The translations under genes and the position numbers were made by a program. The notes beneath the pieces were generated by a model. The model was not told the origin of the DNA. It saw nothing but the letters and a program-made list of their open reading frames with translations, and ran no database searches. 64,000 bases of DNA, from positions 2,170,001 through 2,234,000 of the forward strand of contig NZ_JABENB010000001.1 in the NCBI RefSeq assembly GCF_013002715.1, written 5' to 3'. This DNA comes from Flexivirga aerilata. Lineage in GTDB: Bacteria; Actinomycetota; Actinomycetes; Actinomycetales; Dermatophilaceae. This document shows positions 34,217 through 43,542 of this stretch, in pieces; within the stretch, counting starts at the first letter, position 1, and the number at the start of each line of letters is the position of its first letter.

Positions 34217-35050
34217 CTACTCTGCCTCGTCGAGGAAGATGTCGCGTTCGAGGCCTTCGGTCGGCCCGTACTTCGACAGGTCGGTGACGCCCGCCTCGCG
34301 CAACACGTCGACGTCGATGAAGGCGTTGCCGCTGCACTCGCCGGCCGTCTTGTTGAGGATCTCCATCGCCGCGTCCGCGACGATTTCCGGTGTGCGGGCC
34401 TTCGCCATCGCCTCGTCCCCGCCGAGCAGGTTCTGCACGGCGGCGGTCGCGATCAACGTCTCCGGCCACAGGCAGTTCGCGGCCACCGGGACATCGGCAT
34501 ACTCCGCCGCCCATCCCAGCGTCAGCATCGTCATGCCGTACTTCGCGAGGGTGTATGCCGGGTGCGCGCCCAGCCACTTCGGGTTGAGGTTGAGCGGCGG
34601 CGAGAGCGACAGGATGTGCGGGTTGTCGGCCGTGCGCAGGTGGGGGAGCGCGGTGCTGGTCAGCAGGTAGGTGCCCCGCAGCTGGATGCCCGTCATCAGG
34701 TCAAAACGCTTGATGGGCAACGATTCCGTCGGCTGCAACGCGATCGCCGACGCATTGTTGACCACGATGTCGATCCCGCCGAACCGGTCGACGGTCTGCT
34801 GCACTGCGGCCTTCACGCTCTCCTCGTCGCGCACGTCCCCGACGATCGCCAGGCCGGTGCCGCCGGCCTCGTTGATCTCGGCCGCGGCCGTGTGCACCGT
34901 CCCCGGCAGGCGCGGATCCGGCTCGTCGGTCTTGGCGAGTATGGCGACATTGGCGCCCTGCCGAGCGGCTGCGACGGCGATCGCCAAGCCGATGCCACGG
35001 CTGCCGCCCGACATCAGGATGGTGCGGCCGCTCAGATCGGTTTCGGACAT
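34217..35050 (-). CDS. Short-chain dehydrogenase/reductase, HSDL2-like
   Basis: A 277-residue NAD(P)-dependent oxidoreductase. The Rossmann motif GGSRGIGLAIA is at 15-25, NNAS near 109-112 and the catalytic YTLAK near 176-180 (YxxxK). The serine normally before it lies in LSLSPP. The sequence style (LKTDEPDPRLPGTVHTAAAEI-like insertion) matches the HSDL2/PhaB-like SDR subgroup that uses long-chain or acyl substrates. It is divergent from the PaaX-like regulator gene, with about 70 bp between starts. Confidence 0.9.
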   Translation of the reverse strand: MSETDLSGRTILMSGGSRGIGLAIAVAAARQGANVAILAKTDEPDPRLPGTVHTAAAEINEAGGTGLAIVGDVRDEESVKAAVQQTVDRFGGIDIVVNNASAIALQPTESLPIKRFDLMTGIQLRGTYLLTSTALPHLRTADNPHILSLSPPLNLNPKWLGAHPAYTLAKYGMTMLTLGWAAEYADVPVAANCLWPETLIATAAVQNLLGGDEAMAKARTPEIVADAAMEILNKTAGECSGNAFIDVDVLREAGVTDLSKYGPTEGLERDIFLDEAE

Positions 35051-35119
35051 GATGCCTCGCTCGGTCGGGTGCAGATGCCGACGAAATTACACTCGCCAAT
35101 CAGTTGGCACAAGACTGTA

Positions 35120-35863
35120 ATGCGAAATCCGTGTAGCGTCCTTCTGGTGGTGGACAGCTCACTCGTGCCTGCGATCTCGGCCCGTTCGGCGGTGCTGAGT
35201 CTGCTGCTGGCGCTGCACCCGCCGAGCCTCAGCACACGCGAAATCATCGCTGCCATGGAGCTTTTCGGCATCTCGGAGCCGACCACGAGGGTCGCGCTCA
35301 CCCGGATGGTGGCGGCGGGAGATCTGATCCGGGACGAGAGTTCCTACACGCTGTCGGAGCGCTTGTTGCATCGGCAGCGCGACGTCGAACCGCCCGTGCA
35401 GCGCCGCTGGCGCGGCACCTGGGAGCTCGCGATCGTCACCACTTCCGGGCGTAGCGCCGCCGACCGCACCGCCCTGCGCCGCGAGATGCAACGGCAGCGC
35501 GTCGCCGAGCTGCGTGAAGGTGTCTGGACCCGCCCCGCCAATCTCCGGCGCGAATGGCCGCAGCGCCTGTTGCAGGTGTCGACCTGCTTCGAGGCGCGGC
35601 CCACGTCGGACAGTGCGGCCCTCGCCGCGCGTCTCTGGGACCTCGACGGCTGGGCGGCTGCCGGCCGCGCGTTCGTGGAGGCCCTCGACGAGACCACCGA
35701 CGAGCCGAGTCGCTTTCGCACGATGGTGGCCGCCGTGCGTCACCTGCAGAGTGATCCGCTGCTGCCGGCAGAGTTGCTGCCGACCGACTGGCCCGTCGAG
35801 GCGCTGTCCGTGCGCTATGCCGACTACCGCAGCTGGGTCGGCAATCTCGGCCGCAACCGTTGA
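35120..35863 (+). CDS. PaaX-family transcription regulator
   Basis: A protein of about 247 residues. The N-terminal winged helix (SARSAVLSLLLALHPPSLSTREIIAAMELFGISEPTTRVALTRMVAAGDL) and the middle and C-terminal parts match PaaX, the repressor of phenylacetate catabolism, and its relatives. The start is uncertain: ATG 35120, or GTG 35147 or 35150, the latter giving the more usual N-terminus. No paa genes are in the window. It may control the divergent SDR gene. Confidence 0.85.
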   Translation: MRNPCSVLLVVDSSLVPAISARSAVLSLLLALHPPSLSTREIIAAMELFGISEPTTRVALTRMVAAGDLIRDESSYTLSERLLHRQRDVEPPVQRRWRGTWELAIVTTSGRSAADRTALRREMQRQRVAELREGVWTRPANLRREWPQRLLQVSTCFEARPTSDSAALAARLWDLDGWAAAGRAFVEALDETTDEPSRFRTMVAAVRHLQSDPLLPAELLPTDWPVEALSVRYADYRSWVGNLGRNR

Positions 35864-35879
35864 GCCGGGCGGCGATTCG

Positions 35880-36302
35880 TCATACCTGCACGGTCAGGTC
35901 GGCTGAGACCCAGTGTTCCGGCCGGAGCCGTATGACGACCAGGCCGGTCATCGCCTGTGATGCTGCGAGATAGCCGTCGAGCTCGGCACCGGTCAGGTAA
36001 CGCGCCGCCAGGTCGGCATTCTCCTGTTGCCCGGCCGCCTCGATCGACGCGACCGAGCCCTCCACGGACACGTACATGGTGCGTGGCGTGACCGTGTCGA
36101 CCATGAGGCTGAATCGGCCGGCAGCCTTGATGGCCTTACCTTTCCGGGAGTTTTCCTCAGTCAGAATCCATGGCTGCCCGCCCGGTTGGTAGCCGTACCA
36201 GATCGGCACGACGAGCGGTGCGCGACCGGGTTCGGCCACCCCGAGCGCGGCGACGTGAGGTGCGGCGAGGAACTGCTGACGCGTGTCCGGTGAAAGTGCC
36301 AT
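35880..36302 (-). CDS. Pyridoxamine-5'-phosphate-oxidase-like flavin protein
   Basis: A 140-residue split-barrel protein (AAPHVAALGVAEPGRAPLVVPIWYGYQPGGQPWILTEENSRKGKAIKAAGRFSLMVDTVTP). This fold binds FMN or F420 and includes oxidases and reductases of small molecules. The ATG at 36302 starts MALSPDTRQQF. The substrate is unknown. It lies 34 bp downstream of the amino-acid permease gene on the same strand. Confidence 0.85.
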   Translation of the reverse strand: MALSPDTRQQFLAAPHVAALGVAEPGRAPLVVPIWYGYQPGGQPWILTEENSRKGKAIKAAGRFSLMVDTVTPRTMYVSVEGSVASIEAAGQQENADLAARYLTGAELDGYLAASQAMTGLVVIRLRPEHWVSADLTVQV

Positions 36303-36336
36303 GCTTCCAGCCTCACACGACGAGGTGGCCGCCCGG

Positions 36337-37872
36337 TTACGAGTTGCCGTCGGCCTTGTCCAGCGGCACGCTTCCGTGCAGCCCCGGTATGCGACCGCGG
36401 CTGCCCATCGCCAGCTTGGAGTGCTTGCGGCCGTAGGCGAAGTAGACAACCAACCCGATCACCAGCCACACCAGGAAACGCAGCCAGGTCTCGACGGCGA
36501 GGCTCGCCATCAGGCCGAAGCAGCACAGCGCGGTGACGATCGGCAGCAACGGCACCTGCGGTGTGCGGAACGGTCGCTCCATGCGCGGTTTGGTGCGACG
36601 CAGCACCGCCACCGCGATCGCGACCACCACGAACGCGAAAAGCGTGCCGATGCTGACCATTTCGGCGAGGGTCGCGAGCGTGACGAAGGCCGCGATGACG
36701 GCGACCACGATCGTCGTACCGACGGTCAGCAGGAACGGCGTGCGGAACTTCGGGTGGGCCCGGCCCACGGACTCCGGCACCAGGCCGTCCCGCGACAACG
36801 CGTAGCCGATGCGGCCCATCGCGACGATGTCCACCAGGATCACCGAGCTCAGGCCGCAGACAGCGGCCAGCCCGATGAGGAACCCGGCGATGCCGATGTG
36901 CGGTTTGAACGCCTCCGAGATCGGGGCGCCCTCGTCGAGGTTGGTGTACTTCACCATGCCGGTGATCACGAAACTCACTGCGAGATAAAGGAATGTGCAG
37001 ATCAGCAGCGTCCCGATCAGGCCACGCGGCATGTCCTTGCCCGGGTTCTTGGTCTCCTCGCCGAGGTTGGCGACCGCCTCGAACCCGCTGTAGGCGAAGA
37101 ACACCACGGCTGCCGCGACGAGCACACCGGCGATCCCGAACGCGGACGGTTGGACGCCCGAAACCCACTGCCACAGCGGCTGTTTCAGCTCCTCGCCGCC
37201 GCCCTCGGTGGGCACCGCCTTCGGGAAGAACGGCGTCAGGTTGGACATCTTCAGAAAGAACAGGCCGGCGACGATCACGAAGAGGCACACCGCGACCTTC
37301 GTGACCACCAACGCGTTGGTGACCCACTTGGCCTCCCGAATCCCCACCGCCGCAACGCTGCCCAGCACCAGCACGATGAAGACGGCGCCGAGATTGACCG
37401 TGGATCCTTCGCCCATGATGCTGTCCCAGAACGACCCGTGCAGGCCTAATGCGCTCTGGAGATAACCGGACCAGCCGCGGGCGACCACCGCTGCGCCCAA
37501 AGCGAATTCGAGCACCAGGTCCCACGCGATGATCCAGGCGAAGATCTCCCCGATCGTGGTGTAGGCGTAGGTGTAGGAGCTGCCCGCGGTCGGCACCGCG
37601 GACGCGACCTCGGCGTAACACAGCGCCGCCATCATGCTGATGATGCCCGCGATCGCGAACGACACCACGATCGCCGGGCCGGCCTGGTTTTTCGCCTCGA
37701 CGCCGGTCAGGGTGAAGATGCCGGTGCCGATCACGATGCCGATCCCGAAACCCATCAGATCCCGGGCGGTCAGGGTCTTCGACAGGCCCCCACCGTGGCT
37801 CTCGCCCTCGTCATTCTGATGTATGACGGTGTCGACGTCCTTCGTGCGGACGAGCGTTCGTAGAACTCCCAT
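36337..37872 (-). CDS. Amino-acid permease (APC superfamily, CAT-like)
   Basis: A 511-residue membrane transporter with 12 or more hydrophobic segments. The start of the transporter core reads ARDLMGFGIGIVIGTGIFTLTGVEA (about 40-64), and CYAEVASAVPTAGSSYTYAYTTIGEIFAWIIAWDLVLEF follows, both typical of cationic amino-acid transporters. The ATG at 37872 gives MGVLRTLVRTKDVD; earlier in-frame starts lack support. The cytoplasmic C-terminus is short and charged. The substrate is probably an amino acid, type unknown. Confidence 0.9.
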   Translation of the reverse strand: MGVLRTLVRTKDVDTVIHQNDEGESHGGGLSKTLTARDLMGFGIGIVIGTGIFTLTGVEAKNQAGPAIVVSFAIAGIISMMAALCYAEVASAVPTAGSSYTYAYTTIGEIFAWIIAWDLVLEFALGAAVVARGWSGYLQSALGLHGSFWDSIMGEGSTVNLGAVFIVLVLGSVAAVGIREAKWVTNALVVTKVAVCLFVIVAGLFFLKMSNLTPFFPKAVPTEGGGEELKQPLWQWVSGVQPSAFGIAGVLVAAAVVFFAYSGFEAVANLGEETKNPGKDMPRGLIGTLLICTFLYLAVSFVITGMVKYTNLDEGAPISEAFKPHIGIAGFLIGLAAVCGLSSVILVDIVAMGRIGYALSRDGLVPESVGRAHPKFRTPFLLTVGTTIVVAVIAAFVTLATLAEMVSIGTLFAFVVVAIAVAVLRRTKPRMERPFRTPQVPLLPIVTALCCFGLMASLAVETWLRFLVWLVIGLVVYFAYGRKHSKLAMGSRGRIPGLHGSVPLDKADGNS

Positions 37873-38026
37873 TTCCCTGACAGTAGGGGAACTATGCGCC
37901 GAGCGGGAGACGTAGGACCGTGTCAGTCTGCAGAGAAGCGCATTGCCGCAGTCCGGCCCCGGTGCCACGACTTCGGCAGCGGTTGCGTGGTCACGAGTAC
38001 GTGATCACGCAACGGCCGGCGCTGGC

Positions 38027-40150
38027 TCACTCAGCGGACGCCGCAGGTTCATCAGCTGGCACAGAGTTCTGAAACTCTGTCCGAACATCCCTAAGCCGAC
38101 GTCCGTCGGCCACAGCCCAGAAGTACCACCCGTTGGTTGCGCTTTTACGAAGTGAGTGTCCAGCGGCGGACGGCGTGGTGTAGCGCTTGCCGTTTAGCTC
38201 GATTGCACCGTCAGCGGTTAGCGTGGCCTCGGCGCCCTTGAAGTCTCGATGAGTCGCAAACAGCTTGTCGCCCGCTGCCAGTAGGCCGGCGCCGATCAAA
38301 TGTTTCAGTTCGACCCAGTCGCCGGCCTTGGTCTGCGGGTCGATGACCTTGCCGTGGTGGCCATCGGGAACTGGCCACACACGAAGTATCCGGGCGATCA
38401 GCTCAGCGGTGCGCTCATCGATCAGCTCCTCGCCCCAGGGCTGGTGCTCGGTTCGCTTAATGACCCGGCCGGTAAGGGTAATGGTGTTGTGATCCTGCAG
38501 CGCAGACCGCTTGGAGGGCCAAGAGCCGTTCGAGACCTTCGAGTTGAGGGACGTGGTCAACAGCGTGAGATTGCCGAGCCGATGTACTCGCGCCTGACGT
38601 TCATCTGCTTCCTCTGGGGTTGCGGTCGGCCACGTGTCCTTCCAGCTCCGTGGAAGGAGGTGTTCGATCGGGTACCCCTTTCGCTCCAGTTGCGGCTGCC
38701 CGGTCTCAGCGCGATAGCTGTCCTCGATTGCTTCGAGGAACATGCGGAGGCGACCTCGTGGGAATCGCGTGTAGACGGCCTCAGTTGCGAGGGTTCTAAG
38801 AACTTCCTCGTCGCCTGGCCAATACGTACTCGTCACCTTAAGTCGGGCGAGATGAGCCGTGATGCGCTCGACGAGGCGATCGTCAGGAGTGTTGGTGTTG
38901 GCCGCGATGATGTCAGCCACGATACGACCAAGATCGCCGCCCGCCAGACGAAGGAGCTGGCGACGCACCACCCAACTTTCGGCGGCGGTGACGATGGCGG
39001 AGACCGTCGCCTCGGACAGATTGCGTCCGGGCTCATGGAGGAATATGAGCAGCGGTTTGAGGATCTCCACACCGCTGACCTGCATCCGGTACACGGCCAT
39101 TTCGACAGCGCTGAGGCTCCCACCTGGACGGGCAGCAGCCTCGGTCCACGCCTCGTACTGCTGCGCTTGCTGTTTGATGACCGGCAGCAGGTCCGCCATT
39201 GTGTGGTCGGATTCGAGTTCGACGTAAGACTTGAATCGGGTGAAGGTCGCCTGTGGACTTACTTCCTCTCCGGTGCGCGCCACAAGCCACTGGTTGAGGA
39301 ACAGCGAGCTTCGGCTGACGAGATTTCGGCCGACGCTAACCTCCTTCATCCAAAACTTGGTCTCGAAAGGCCAGTCCTCGTGGTAGGCCTTGGTCGTGTC
39401 GCCACCTTCTGCTTCTAGGCGTTGGAAGACGAAGTTGCGCACGAGGTCGGCGGCGGTGAGCGGGGTGCCGCGAGCGTTGAGAGTCTCAAAGATCTCTTGC
39501 GAGTTCTCAGAAGCCTCCAACTCGATCGAGACCAACTGGAGACCATCGAGCAGGACCGTGGTCAGTTCCTTGGCCTTGGCGACATACTCCTCCGAATCCG
39601 TTGTGCCAAGCCACTGCTCGACCACTGTCGAAAAATAGGCATGTGCAGCTACGACTTGCGAGCCGGCGTGTGCCAGGGTGCCGTGGTCCACTGGCGCCTC
39701 TGCAGACATCACCTCATCGAAGGCTGCCCGGTCGTTGTTGAGGTGGCGTACCTTGAGGCGGCTGTCGCTTTCCTCGATGTAGATCTCGTCATTGTGGGTG
39801 AGACGTTCAAGCTGAGCCGCGAGCCGGGCTTGGTCCGATTCGGCCAGCAGGGCGGCGGTCGCATCCGCAAGAATCTGCAAGGTCGTCAGACGCTGCTGGC
39901 CGTCGATCACGTTCCAGGTCGTCAAGCGCTTGCTTTGCGCCTCGTGAGATTGGATGACGACGGCCCCGAGGAAGTGGGTCGCGTGGAGGTGTGGCTCGGC
40001 GATCCGTAACTCCGCGATTCGACGGATATCGTTCCATAGTGGCTCCCACTGCTCGTTTTCCCTCCAGACGTAGGGACGCTGGAACAGAGGGATCACGAAG
40101 TGCTGCGGCAGGTTGAATAGCTGTAGCGGCGTCCGCTTGAAGGTCTCCAC
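38027..40150 (-). CDS. DUF262/DUF1524 (GmrSD-like) restriction-type protein
   Basis: A 707-residue protein in three parts. Residues 1-230 are DUF262 with IPLFQRPYVW (20-29) and the nucleotide-binding motif VIDGQQRLTT (81-90). Residues about 450-580 are a DUF1524 HNH-type nuclease (YPIEHLLPRSW, then RVHRLGNLTLLTTSLNSKVSNGSWPSKR). The last ~70 residues (GDKLFATHRDFKGAEATL, YTTPSAAGHSLRKSATNGWYFWAV) resemble a RAMA/DUF4357-type module that accompanies restriction and modification proteins. Related proteins (GmrSD, BrxU, SspE) cut modified phage DNA. It stands alone, and its GC is lower than its neighbours. Confidence 0.88.
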   Translation of the reverse strand: METFKRTPLQLFNLPQHFVIPLFQRPYVWRENEQWEPLWNDIRRIAELRIAEPHLHATHFLGAVVIQSHEAQSKRLTTWNVIDGQQRLTTLQILADATAALLAESDQARLAAQLERLTHNDEIYIEESDSRLKVRHLNNDRAAFDEVMSAEAPVDHGTLAHAGSQVVAAHAYFSTVVEQWLGTTDSEEYVAKAKELTTVLLDGLQLVSIELEASENSQEIFETLNARGTPLTAADLVRNFVFQRLEAEGGDTTKAYHEDWPFETKFWMKEVSVGRNLVSRSSLFLNQWLVARTGEEVSPQATFTRFKSYVELESDHTMADLLPVIKQQAQQYEAWTEAAARPGGSLSAVEMAVYRMQVSGVEILKPLLIFLHEPGRNLSEATVSAIVTAAESWVVRRQLLRLAGGDLGRIVADIIAANTNTPDDRLVERITAHLARLKVTSTYWPGDEEVLRTLATEAVYTRFPRGRLRMFLEAIEDSYRAETGQPQLERKGYPIEHLLPRSWKDTWPTATPEEADERQARVHRLGNLTLLTTSLNSKVSNGSWPSKRSALQDHNTITLTGRVIKRTEHQPWGEELIDERTAELIARILRVWPVPDGHHGKVIDPQTKAGDWVELKHLIGAGLLAAGDKLFATHRDFKGAEATLTADGAIELNGKRYTTPSAAGHSLRKSATNGWYFWAVADGRRLRDVRTEFQNSVPADEPAASAE

Positions 40151-40347
40151 CCTCTAGATACTTCCCTATCGTGGGTCAGAATCGGCAGCATCGACGCAAG
40201 TCGTTGGAGGTGGGCGGCGCAGTGCTGACACGCGGAGCGGGAGATAGGAAAGGCTCCGACCATTCCTGGTCCGCGAGTGACGGCTGGATCACCGAGCGAC
40301 GGCCCGATCGGGGCGTCAACCGGCGAGGGAGCCGTCACTCGGGATCA
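40151..40347. other. Gene-free spacer next to the DUF262 gene
   Basis: No gene supported. It holds the promoter side of the DUF262 gene and a long-range inverted pair: CGAGTGACGGC at 40274-40284 and GCCGTCACTCG at 40331-40341 (11-bp arms, 46 nt apart). Confidence 0.45.
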
Positions 40348-40740
40348 GATGTCGTGTTGTTGACGACATCCTGCGGGGCTCGGCTGCGGCCGGCGGCTGC
40401 TTCGCGACGCCGCCAACCTCCGCCTCACTCCTCAGATGTCGTATTCGTTGACGACATTTCGACCCGTTCCGCTCCGGCCGCGCGCTGCGCTCCTTCGTCG
40501 CTTCGCCCGCAACCTACGCTGCACCGGACTAAATGTCGTGCCCGTTTGACGACATCCTGCGGGGCTCGGCTGCGGCCGGCGGCTGCTTCGCGACGCCGCC
40601 AACCTCCGCCTCACTCCTCAGATGTCGTGTTGTTGACGACATTTCGACCCGTTCCGCTCCGGCCGCGGGCTGCGCTCCTTCGTCGCTTCGCCCGCAACCT
40701 ACGCTGCACGGGACTAAATGTCGTAGTACAACTCAAACTC
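40348..40740. repeat. 186-bp tandem duplication carrying four ATGTCGT hairpins
   Basis: A GC-rich segment beginning CCTGCGGGGCTCGG at 40370 is repeated at 40556 with few changes (period 186 bp). Hairpins with ATGTCGT/ACGACAT arms lie at 40348-40370, 40435-40457, 40533-40555 and 40621-40643. The end of each long unit (GGACTAAATGTCGT) equals the last codons and stop of glnA read on the plus strand, so the duplication seems to have captured the glnA 3' end. The hairpins may stop glnA transcription. Confidence 0.85.
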
Positions 40741-42138
40741 GTGCGGGTGCGGACGGAACCGCAGCGGGTCGACCTCGTTGGTGCGCTTGTAGTCGATCCA
40801 GGTCTCGATGAGGTCCTCGGTGAAGACGTCGCCCTCGGTGAGGAAGTCGTGGTCGGCCTCGAGCGCGTCGAGCACGGCCGGCAGCGAGTCGGGCACCTGC
40901 GCGATGTTCGCGTGCTCCTCCGGCGGCAGCTCGTAGAGGTCCTTGTCGACCGGCTCCGGCGGCTCGATGCGGTTCTTGATCCCGTCCAGGCCCGCCATCA
41001 GCTGCGCCGCGAAGCACAGGTAGGGGTTGGCGCTCGGGTCGGGGATGCGGAACTCGATGCGCTTGGCCTTCGGCGAGGTGCCCGCGATCGGGATGCGGAT
41101 GCACGCCGAGCGGTTGCGCGCCGAGTAGACCAGGTTGACCGGCGCCTCGTAGCCCGGCACCAGCCGGTGGTAGGAGTTGACCGTCGGGTTGGTGAAGGCC
41201 AGCAGCGACGGGGCGTGCTTGAGCAGACCACCGATGTACCAGCGGGCGATGTCGGAGAGGCCGCCATACCCCTTCTCGTCGAAGAACAGCGGCTCGCCGT
41301 CCTTCCACAGCGACTGGTGGGTGTGCATGCCCGAACCGTTGTCACCGAACAGCGGCTTCGGCATGAACGTCGCGGTCTTGCCGTTCTCGAACACCGTGTT
41401 CTTGACGATGTACTTGAACTTCATGATGTCGTCGCCGGCGCCGAGCAGCGTCGAGAAGGTGTAGTTGATCTCCTGCTGGCCGGCGGTGCCCACCTCGTGG
41501 TGCGCGCGCTCGACGTTGAGGCCGACCTCGTGCAGGTTGGTGACGATGTCGTCACGCAGGTCGGCGAAGTGGTCGACGGGGGAGACCGGGAAGTAGCCGC
41601 CCTTGTAGCGCGGCTTGTAACCGAGGTTGCCGCCCTCCTCGTCGCGGCCGGTGTTCCACGCGCCCTCGACCGAGTCGATGTAGTAGTAGCCGGCATTCGC
41701 CTTCGTCTCGAAGCGGATGTCGTCGAAGATGTAGAACTCCGCCTCCGGCCCGAAGTAGGCCGTGTCGGCGATACCCGTCGACTTCAGGTAGGCCTGCGCC
41801 TTGGCGGCGATGTTCCGCGGGTCACGCGAATACGGCTCTCCGGTAAAGGGATCCACGATCGAAAAGTTGAGGATCAGGGTCTTGTGCTTGCGGAACGGGT
41901 CGAGGAACGCCGTCGTCGGGTCGGCAATCAGCTTCATGTCCGACTCGTGGATCGCCTGGAAGCCGCGGATCGACGAACCGTCGAACATCGCGCCTTCCTT
42001 GAGCGCATCCTCGTCCAGGCTGGCGGCCGGGACGTTGAAGTGCTGCATCACCCCTGGGAGGTCACAGAAGCGGACATCCACGAACTCGATGTCCTCGTCC
42101 TTGATGTACTTCAAGACCTCATCGGCGGTGTTGAACAT
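40714..42138 (-). CDS. glnA: Glutamine synthetase, type I
   Basis: A 474-residue GS that makes glutamine from glutamate, ammonia and ATP; it is the main ammonia-assimilating enzyme. Visible motifs are FDGSSIRGF (residues about 54-62), the ATP-binding [21 protein letters not shown] and the adenylylation site [10 protein letters not shown] with Tyr about 402, so activity is probably tuned by GlnE. The ATG at 42138 follows a GGAGGTTTC site. A four-part GlnR box lies 74-111 bp upstream. amt, glnB and glnD, which serve the same circuit, are at 61.6-64 kb. Confidence 0.98.
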   Translation of the reverse strand: MFNTADEVLKYIKDEDIEFVDVRFCDLPGVMQHFNVPAASLDEDALKEGAMFDGSSIRGFQAIHESDMKLIADPTTAFLDPFRKHKTLILNFSIVDPFTGEPYSRDPRNIAAKAQAYLKSTGIADTAYFGPEAEFYIFDDIRFETKANAGYYYIDSVEGAWNTGRDEEGGNLGYKPRYKGGYFPVSPVDHFADLRDDIVTNLHEVGLNVERAHHEVGTAGQQEINYTFSTLLGAGDDIMKFKYIVKNTVFENGKTATFMPKPLFGDNGSGMHTHQSLWKDGEPLFFDEKGYGGLSDIARWYIGGLLKHAPSLLAFTNPTVNSYHRLVPGYEAPVNLVYSARNRSACIRIPIAGTSPKAKRIEFRIPDPSANPYLCFAAQLMAGLDGIKNRIEPPEPVDKDLYELPPEEHANIAQVPDSLPAVLDALEADHDFLTEGDVFTEDLIETWIDYKRTNEVDPLRFRPHPHEFELYYDI

Positions 42139-42211
42139 GAAACCTCCATCGATCGGAAAGCACGCAGCCGGCATCAGTGCCCTGCGTCAGCCGCGAGCGT
42201 AGGCGCGCACC

Positions 42212-42249
42212 GTTTCCCGACCATCACCCATAGGTTTCGCCCGTGTTAC
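42212..42249 (-). promoter_or_regulatory. GlnR binding site upstream of glnA
   Basis: On the minus strand the sequence is GTAAC-n6-GAAAC-n6-GTGAT-n6-GAAAC, the full a1-b1-a2-b2 layout of the actinobacterial GlnR box (consensus gTnAC-n6-GaAAC). All four boxes fit with exact 6-bp spacers. It lies 74 bp before the glnA start, so nitrogen limitation or excess should regulate glnA through GlnR. Confidence 0.85.
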
Positions 42250-42355
42250 GTGCGCCGGCGCCTCGGTGGCCGTGCATCAGTATGCCGAGTCGGTCCCGCC
42301 CGGCCGGGCGACGCCCACATGATGGAGGTCCGGCGCCCCGCTTAGGCTGGTCGCC

Positions 42356-42832
42356 GTGGTGAGCAGTGATCGGTCGGGCAGCCCAGCGGGCAACGCAGCC
42401 AGCAACCAGGCGGGCAACCCAAACGCGACCGGCTATCCCGGCGAAGCGCTCGGCCTCCCGCAGGACGGCCCGGGCTCGATCGGCCGGCTGGGCCCGCGTG
42501 TTGTCGCCCTGCTGATCGACTGGCTGCTCTGCTCGCTCATCGCCGCCGCATTTCTCGGCTATCGCCTCGGCGGGCAGGGCCGCGGCGGTTGGGCGCCGCT
42601 CGCGGTCTTCCTGGTCGAGAACGTCGTGCTGATCGGCACGCTCGGTTCGACCGTCGGCCACCGCATCGTCGGGCTGCACGTCTCGAAGGTCACCGGCGCC
42701 GCGACGGGACCGCTGCCCGCGCTGATCCGCAGCGTGCTGCTGTGCCTTGTCATACCGGCGGTCGTGTGGGACAAGGACGGCCGCGGCATGCACGACCGGC
42801 TCGCCGGCACCATCATCCGCCGGACCCGCTGA
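42356..42832 (+). CDS. RDD-family membrane protein
   Basis: A 158-residue membrane protein with a GTG start, a Gly/Asn/Ala-rich cytoplasmic leader (about 1-40) and the RDD core: LGPRVVALLIDWLLCSLIAAAFLG, then VLIGTLGSTVGHRIVGLHVSKVTG and WDKDGRGMHDRLAGTIIRR. RDD proteins are sodium/proton antiporter-like or of unknown role. It lies next to glnA in many actinobacteria, which fits here. Confidence 0.9.
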   Translation: MVSSDRSGSPAGNAASNQAGNPNATGYPGEALGLPQDGPGSIGRLGPRVVALLIDWLLCSLIAAAFLGYRLGGQGRGGWAPLAVFLVENVVLIGTLGSTVGHRIVGLHVSKVTGAATGPLPALIRSVLLCLVIPAVVWDKDGRGMHDRLAGTIIRRTR

Positions 42833-42839
42833 GGTCGCC

Positions 42840-43376
42840 TCAGCGCGTGCGCACGGTCGTGGTCACCGGCGTCGGGTTGGCAAACAGGTCCAGCACCGGG
42901 CAGTGCTGGTGCACCGCAGCCTCCAGCTCGTCATAGCGCTCCTGCGGCTCCGGGCCGGTCAGCTCCACCTCGAGCCGTATGGCGGAGAACCCCGGCCGCA
43001 CGCTCTCGTCGATCCCGAACAGTCCGCGCACGTCGAGGTCCCCCTCGGCCGCGATCGCGACGTCGTCCAGCTGGATGCCGAGCTGCTGGGCGAAGAGCCG
43101 GTAGACCACGACCTGGCAGGAGATCAGTGCGCCGAGCGCGTATTCGACCGGGCTGGCGGCGGAGTCGTCGCCGGCCAGCGCGGCCGGCTCGTCGACCCGG
43201 AAGGTGTGCTTGCCCGCCGTCAACTCGGTGGCGACGCTGCCGTCGCCGACGCCGCGCACCGCGTAGGTGAGCTTGGCGTTGTCCGGGTCGGCGGCGATGC
43301 GGTCCGACCAGCCCTGACCGGCCTCGGTGAGACGTGCTGCGCGGTCGGTGGCGGCGTCGACGGTCTGCGAGGTCAT
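42840..43376 (-). CDS. OsmC-family peroxiredoxin-like protein
   Basis: A 178-residue protein with the two OsmC cysteines: C87 in ALGALISCQVVVYR and C159 in EAAVHQHCPVLDLF. These reduce organic hydroperoxides or sense them. The protein is probably cytoplasmic. It converges with the RDD gene seven bases away. Confidence 0.92.
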   Translation of the reverse strand: MTSQTVDAATDRAARLTEAGQGWSDRIAADPDNAKLTYAVRGVGDGSVATELTAGKHTFRVDEPAALAGDDSAASPVEYALGALISCQVVVYRLFAQQLGIQLDDVAIAAEGDLDVRGLFGIDESVRPGFSAIRLEVELTGPEPQERYDELEAAVHQHCPVLDLFANPTPVTTTVRTR

Positions 43377-43440
43377 GCGGCACTCCTAGAAGCGAAGTTA
43401 TTGATGTACAAAGCAAACGTTATGCACCAGGTCGGCAAAA

Positions 43441-43467
43441 GGCCCCGTCCACCTGGTGGACGAGGCC
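43441..43467 (-). terminator. Terminator after the DUF4191 gene
   Basis: GGCCCCGTCCACC at 43441-43453 pairs with GGTGGACGAGGCC at 43455-43467, with one mismatch. It lies downstream of the minus-strand DUF4191 gene and before the OsmC promoter. Confidence 0.6.
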
Positions 43468-43542
43468 TGTCACCGACCGCTGCGCCCGGCTCAGCGTCCT
43501 TGCTGGTTGGCAGCGGCCGCTGACCCGGTGCTGCGCTCCGGC

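Noticed and set aside
38300..39418. Plus-strand frame of 372 codons opposite the DUF262 gene
   Set aside because: The minus strand encodes clear DUF262 and HNH motifs in full length; the plus frame has none.
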